From Proteobacteria bacterium UBA981 (GTDB lineage Bacteria; Pseudomonadota; Gammaproteobacteria; Ga0077536): a stretch of 64,000 bases of DNA. Numbering within the stretch: position 1 is the first letter of the stretch; each line of letters begins with the position of its first letter. This document shows, one piece after another, positions 60,071 through 64,000 of the stretch. The stretch lies in NCBI GenBank assembly GCA_002292285.1, contig DBBP01000017.1:23892-87891 (forward strand), in the 5' to 3' direction. Position numbers and translations under genes: made by a program. The notes under the pieces were generated by a model, which saw only the letters and a list, made by a program, of their open reading frames with translations, did no database searches and was not told the origin of the DNA.

Positions 60071-60796
60071 TTAGGACTCATGGATGCTGCTATCACGGCG
60101 TAGCGGGATCACCGCCGCAGCACGACGGTCGGTCGGAGCCAGTTTGCCCTTGCTGAGCTCAAGTCGAACGTCGGCAATGGCCTCGAGAGGCTCGTGGTCG
60201 TGGGTCGCAAACACAACAGTCGAACCTGCACGTTTAAAATCCGCAACCATTTCGTAAGTTCGGCGCCGACTAATGCTGTCCATATTGGCTGTGATCTCGT
60301 CGAGTAACAGGAGTGATGGAGCGAGAATTCTCGCGCGCGTCAACGCGACCCGTTGTTTCTCACCCGTCGACAGTTCATGCGCATGGCGGTGCACCAGATG
60401 CTCGAGTTCCGCCCAGGCCAGGGCGTCGCGGATCTCAATACGCCGTTGCGCAAAGTCGCGGCCACGCTGCTTTAGCCCGTAAGCTACATTGTCTTCGACG
60501 CTACCATCAAACATATAGGGCGTCTGATGTAGATAAACATGCCGACCGCGGCAAAACGCAGCCGCCTGTTCGCCGTTCATCGGACTGCCCAGGCATCTGA
60601 AATGCGCTTCCGGAGCGCGAATCAGGCCCGCAATGATTTTCAATAAGGTTGTTTTTCCCGAGCCATTGTTGCCGGCGAGCATAATGATCTCGCCGCGTCG
60701 AATGACGACCGATTCAATATTCAGCACGCGGCGTTTGGCGAGCGTTAAATTGAGATCGCGCACTTCGATCAAATTTGTTGACGCCTCGGTGCTCAC
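60071..60796 (-). CDS. tupC: Tungstate ABC transporter ATP-binding protein TupC
   Basis: This 241-residue ATPase powers tungstate import. Walker A GNNGSGKTTLLK, the signature LSTGEKQRVALTRA and Walker B LLLLDEITANMD are intact. It uses a GTG start that overlaps the tupB stop (GTGA). It belongs with tupB and tupA; the substrate is inferred from TupA and the nearby tungsten enzyme rather than from this protein. Confidence 0.92.
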   Translation of the reverse strand: MSTEASTNLIEVRDLNLTLAKRRVLNIESVVIRRGEIIMLAGNNGSGKTTLLKIIAGLIRAPEAHFRCLGSPMNGEQAAAFCRGRHVYLHQTPYMFDGSVEDNVAYGLKQRGRDFAQRRIEIRDALAWAELEHLVHRHAHELSTGEKQRVALTRARILAPSLLLLDEITANMDSISRRRTYEMVADFKRAGSTVVFATHDHEPLEAIADVRLELSKGKLAPTDRRAAAVIPLRRDSSIHES

Positions 60797-61494
60797 CGAT
60801 CAATTTCCCCGCTGCCTTGCGCATAGCCGAGCGCGACGTTGAGCAACAACGCGAAACCTAACAGCACCATGCCAAGCGCAATTCCCTGAGAGAAGGCGCC
60901 CTTGCTGGTTTCCAGCGCAATCGCGGTCGGTATATTGCGTGTGTGATAGAGAATGTTACCGCCCACCATCATCGAACAACCGACTTCGGCAATTATACGT
61001 CCGAAGGCCGCAATTACCGCCGCCAGCAAGCCGAAGCGGATTTCATACATGACCGTGCGCATAGCCCGCCAGCGAGTCGCGCCGAGCGTGAGAGCGGTTT
61101 CCCATGCGCGCTGGTCTCCGGATTGAAACGCCGCATGCGCCATGGCGATCAGCAACGGCAAACACAGCAGGATCTGGCCAATGATCATGGCTGATTGAGT
61201 GAACAGAAGACGCAAATCGCCGAACGGTCCGCCGCGTGATAAGAGCAGGTAGACCGACAACCCGATCACCACCGCTGGTACCGCCATCAACGTGTTCGTT
61301 GCGGTGACGAGCATTCGTCGGCCGGGGAAGGAGGTGTAGGCGAGGGTAAAAGCAGCGAACAGGGCGATAGGCGTAGCGATTGCGATGGCGCGTAACGAGA
61401 CCGAAAACGACACGCTGATAATCGACCATAAAACGGCGTCTCCGCTCAGCAGGAGTTCTACTGCCTCAGCGCTCGCCTGGCCAAGTTCGCTCAT
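60793..61494 (-). CDS. tupB: Tungstate ABC transporter permease TupB
   Basis: The 233-residue inner-membrane permease has five to six predicted helices and the EAA-type loop GRIIAEVGCSMMVGGNI, typical of TupB and related oxyanion permeases. ATG 61494 has GGAGG upstream. It is coupled to tupC, with tupA 76 nt upstream. Confidence 0.93.
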   Translation of the reverse strand: MSELGQASAEAVELLLSGDAVLWSIISVSFSVSLRAIAIATPIALFAAFTLAYTSFPGRRMLVTATNTLMAVPAVVIGLSVYLLLSRGGPFGDLRLLFTQSAMIIGQILLCLPLLIAMAHAAFQSGDQRAWETALTLGATRWRAMRTVMYEIRFGLLAAVIAAFGRIIAEVGCSMMVGGNILYHTRNIPTAIALETSKGAFSQGIALGMVLLGFALLLNVALGYAQGSGEIDR

Positions 61495-61570
61495 GTTGGG
61501 CCTCCGTTTTTACCCATCGCCAATAACGACCGCGTTGGCTGCGCTCGTACGCCTTGTGTCATTGTTGAAT

Positions 61571-62386
61571 TCACAGCAACGGCGTGAACAGCTGATGACC
61601 GTCTATGGCGAAATTGCGCATCAGTTGTTTCGCAGGCGATGAGGTTAGCCACGTTGTAAATGATCTCGCGCCAAGCTGATTGGTGTCCGGATGCAGGGCC
61701 GGATTGGCGGACAGGACGCTATAGCGATTAAATAAATGATCGCCGCCCTGATAGATCAGCCGCAGACGGAGCTTTTTGGAATAAGCCAGCCACGTGCCGC
61801 GGTCTACCAGGACGTAAGCGTCCAGTTCATCGGCGATTTGTAACGTTTTACCCATGCCCTGACCGGACTGCCGATACCATCGGCCCTGTGGTTTCTGTCC
61901 AGCCATCGCCCACAGGGCTGATTCACGTAAATGCGTCCCTGATTCATCAGCGCGCGATATGAACAGGTGCTCGCTGGCCGCCAGTGCACGAAAAACCCCG
62001 ACAATACCGTTGTTGATGCCGGCGCGGGCAGGGTCCCGCGCCGGGCCAACGACGATGAAATCGTTATACATGACGGCTTGATGATTGATCGCCTGACCAC
62101 TGGCCAGCAATTCTGATTCGAGGCTAGGCGCATGGGTCAGGGCGATATCGACATCGCCGTTGGCGAGGTGCCGTAAGGCGCGCCCACTGCCTGTCGCTAT
62201 GACACTGACCTCAAAGTCGTGATGGGATTCGAATGCGTCTATGAGGTAATGAATCAGCCCCGAATTCTCGGTCGTGGTTGTCGTCACCATGCGTAGCGCG
62301 GAAGTCTCTGCAAGTACAGGGCCGACACACAGAAAAATTATTCCTGCCGTGATCGCCTTGCCTCGCGAGCAGTTCAAAGTCGGCAC
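61571..62386 (-). CDS. tupA: Tungstate-binding periplasmic protein TupA
   Basis: The 271-residue precursor has a signal peptide (about 1-27, ending LAET). The mature start LRMVTTTTTENSGLI is the TupA oxyanion-binding signature, and FISRADESGTHLRE is the second conserved segment; both bind tungstate tightly in characterised TupA proteins. A GTG start is used. The choice of Tup rather than Mod matches the tungsten AOR encoded 14 kb upstream. A 204-nt spacer separates it from moaA; it contains no gene I recognise. Confidence 0.93.
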   Translation of the reverse strand: MPTLNCSRGKAITAGIIFLCVGPVLAETSALRMVTTTTTENSGLIHYLIDAFESHHDFEVSVIATGSGRALRHLANGDVDIALTHAPSLESELLASGQAINHQAVMYNDFIVVGPARDPARAGINNGIVGVFRALAASEHLFISRADESGTHLRESALWAMAGQKPQGRWYRQSGQGMGKTLQIADELDAYVLVDRGTWLAYSKKLRLRLIYQGGDHLFNRYSVLSANPALHPDTNQLGARSFTTWLTSSPAKQLMRNFAIDGHQLFTPLL

Positions 62387-62590
62387 CTGCTTCTGATGCC
62401 GGCGGCTGTGTACCAGTCACGTGGAAGAACCGAATTGCAGGGGCAGCACGCGGCCAGCGCGGTCCCGTCATCAGGCATTGGGTAGCGCAACGAGCCTGCT
62501 GTTGGAAGCTCGTGGGTCGCCAGAGTTAGCACTGGGGCGGGTTGCGGGCTTGTCTCGAGTCGCACGGCGGTAGACGTTAGCGGCGTTTGC

Positions 62591-63604
62591 TTATCCGCCG
62601 GTGTGGCTCATGTGGCGAAAAATTAGCGGTTGTTCGTGCAGATTGAAGTCATGTCCCTTGGGTTTGATTGCCATGCTGTCGACAATGGCCTGTTTCAAGC
62701 GGTCGATGTCGCGCGGGTACTGCCTGAGCACGGCCTTCAAGTCGACCGAGTGCTCCTGCCCCAAACAGAGCAGCAGACGGCCTTCTACAGTGACACGGAC
62801 GCGATTGCAGTCATCGCAAAAATTATGGCTATGCGGCGAGATGAAACCCACCCGGCGCCCTGTTTCCAGCACTTGATAATACTTTGAAGGCCCACCGGTA
62901 CTTTCCGTGGTGGGGATGAGCGTGAAGCGCTCAGATAAATCAGCGCGAATCATGTCGCTTGAATAATAAGCTTCGGCACGGTCGTGATCGCCAATAACGC
63001 CGAGCGGCATTTCTTCGATAAACGAGATGTCGAGTCCGCGCTCACCCGCGAATTCGACAAGCGGGACGATTTCGTCTTCATTGCGATTGCGCAAAATTAC
63101 CGCATTGAGTTTGATGTTCTCGAACCCTGCCGCTTGGGCTGCACTGATTCCGCGCAACACTTTGTTCAAATCGCCAACCCGCGTGAGGCGACGAAAGCGC
63201 TCTTCGTCCAGAGAATCAAGGCTAATATTCAGGCGCCGTACGCCCGCTTCGCGGATGGCATTCGCCATCTTTTCGAGTTGTGACCCGTTCGTCGTAATGA
63301 CCAGTTCTTTCAGCTGATCAAGCTTGCCAAGATCTTTGATGAGTTTGAGTACATTGTTGCGAACCAGTGGTTCGCCACCCGTGAGACGGATTTTGTTGAC
63401 CCCAAGTTCCGCAAATGCGCGCCCGACAAGTGCCAGCTCTTCCAGTGTGAGGATGCGTGCGCGCGGAAGAAACTCCATGTTTTCATCCATGCAGTAGACG
63501 CAACGGAAGTCGCACCGGTCTGTTACGGATATGCGTACGTAGTCCACCGTACGGCCGAAGCGGTCGATCAGTTGCGATGGAAATTGACCTGTAGAGTTCA
63601 TCAT
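62591..63604 (-). CDS. moaA: GTP 3',8-cyclase MoaA
   Basis: MoaA is the radical-SAM enzyme that starts pterin cofactor synthesis from GTP. CDFRCVYC (Cys31, Cys35, Cys38) binds the SAM-cluster; TGGEPLVR and the second cluster region CDDCNRVRVTVEGRLLLCLG are intact. The C-terminal Gly-Gly (MSHTGG) that enters the active site is present. Two adjacent ATGs (63604, 63601) are equally likely starts; a longer frame upstream is not conserved. It is the last gene of the minus-strand cofactor cluster. Confidence 0.95.
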   Translation of the reverse strand: MMNSTGQFPSQLIDRFGRTVDYVRISVTDRCDFRCVYCMDENMEFLPRARILTLEELALVGRAFAELGVNKIRLTGGEPLVRNNVLKLIKDLGKLDQLKELVITTNGSQLEKMANAIREAGVRRLNISLDSLDEERFRRLTRVGDLNKVLRGISAAQAAGFENIKLNAVILRNRNEDEIVPLVEFAGERGLDISFIEEMPLGVIGDHDRAEAYYSSDMIRADLSERFTLIPTTESTGGPSKYYQVLETGRRVGFISPHSHNFCDDCNRVRVTVEGRLLLCLGQEHSVDLKAVLRQYPRDIDRLKQAIVDSMAIKPKGHDFNLHEQPLIFRHMSHTGG

Positions 63605-63805
63605 TCTTTCGCTGTCATGACAGTTCCCGAGTATATCACGCAGCGTCCGCTCCAACGGCCGACGCGGCGGCGTGCGCCAGGCTGCGACCTGGCCCGATAG
63701 GCCAGCATTTGCGCCACGCCCGAAATGTCGATTGTTCTGCGATCGGTGCAGTTACAATGCCGTTCAATAGTTGTCACCCGGCAGAGGGCATACCCTTTAA
63801 GTTCG

Positions 63806-64000
63806 ATGTTCTTAGAACTATTTAACCGCCGGGTATTCACTATCGCCATGCTGGGCTTTGCCTCCGGATTACCACTGGCCCTTTCCGACAGCACCATGCA
63901 AGCCTGGTTGACTGTGGCCAACGTCGATATTGCCACCATCGGACTATTCTCGATGGTCGGCCTGCCATATGTGTTGAAGTTCGCCTGGGCGCCGCTACTG
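63806..64000 (+). CDS. AmpG-like major facilitator transporter, N-terminal part
   Basis: The last 65 codons run off the right edge. The start ATG 63806 gives an MFS N-terminus of the AmpG family: MLGFASGLPLALS and IGLFSMVGLPYVLKFAWAPL. AmpG imports anhydromuropeptides for peptidoglycan recycling. It is divergent from moaA. Confidence 0.8.
   Translation, partial: MFLELFNRRVFTIAMLGFASGLPLALSDSTMQAWLTVANVDIATIGLFSMVGLPYVLKFAWAPLL

Noticed and set aside
62387..62590. Small gene between tupA and moaA on the minus strand
   Set aside because: A GTG-started frame of about 63 codons is open (62374-62565) but it overlaps the tupA start, has no clear ribosome-binding site and resembles no family.

Overview
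The window is chromosomal DNA of a free-living, probably marine or soil gammaproteobacterium with an LPS outer membrane. The evidence is a MutH repair endonuclease, the gammaproteobacterial order map / rpsB-tsf-pyrH-frr-uppS-cdsA-dxr-rseP-bamA-skp-lpxD-fabZ-lpxA-lpxB-rnhB-dnaE-accA-tilS, and heptose/Kdo LPS-core genes. GC content looks moderate to high and even. I see no insertion sequence, prophage, CRISPR array, rRNA or tRNA. A closer taxon cannot be named from the sequence alone.

Layout. 1-5.4 kb: the end of a TPR protein, then LPS inner-core genes (hldE, hldD, waaA) and a glycine-zipper envelope protein. 5.5-10.8 kb, minus strand: isochorismatase-like hydrolase, TolC, Pcm, DusA, MutH, Map. 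11-31.6 kb, plus strand: the translation, cell-envelope and lipid A supercluster, ending with tilS. 31.6-36.5 kb, minus strand: an uncharacterised envelope operon (L,D-transpeptidase, DUF302, MotA/TolQ/ExbB channel, MotB/ExbD-like anchor, membrane protein, VWA-FHA protein). 36.6-41.1 kb: cytochrome b561, a DUF1244 protein, an orphan NarL-type regulator and a large TonB-dependent receptor preceded by a 32-codon leader frame. 41.1-43.0 kb, minus strand: two periplasmic proteins of the families that accompany PQQ-dependent alcohol dehydrogenases. 43.4-49.7 kb: an AorABC-type tungsten aldehyde oxidoreductase operon with a MoaD-like protein, a TPR-sulfotransferase and a small protein ending in three glycines. 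50-51.4 kb: a porin with a strong promoter, a folded 5' leader and a strong terminator. 51.5-53.7 kb: a SHOCT-like protein and proline iminopeptidase. 53.7-56.3 kb: dihydropteroate synthase, DUF447, MfnB and pterin carbinolamine dehydratase, a set typical of tetrahydromethanopterin/methylofuran synthesis in methylotrophs. 56.3-63.6 kb: pterin cofactor synthesis (moaA, moaC, moaD, moaE, moeA, mobA, mobB) with a tungstate ABC transporter (tupABC). The window ends inside an AmpG-like transporter.

How it fits together. From 38 to 63.6 kb the genes read as one metabolic theme. Periplasmic PQQ-type alcohol oxidation (associated proteins only; no dehydrogenase here) would feed aldehydes to the tungsten AOR. 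Tungstate comes in through TupABC and is built into the pterin cofactor by the Moa/Moe proteins. C1 units could be handled by H4MPT/methylofuran-linked enzymes encoded elsewhere. This linkage is inference from gene content and neighbourhood. The two least explained systems are the accessory genes and folded leader RNAs of the AOR locus, and the proton-channel/VWA-FHA operon at 31.6-36.5 kb.
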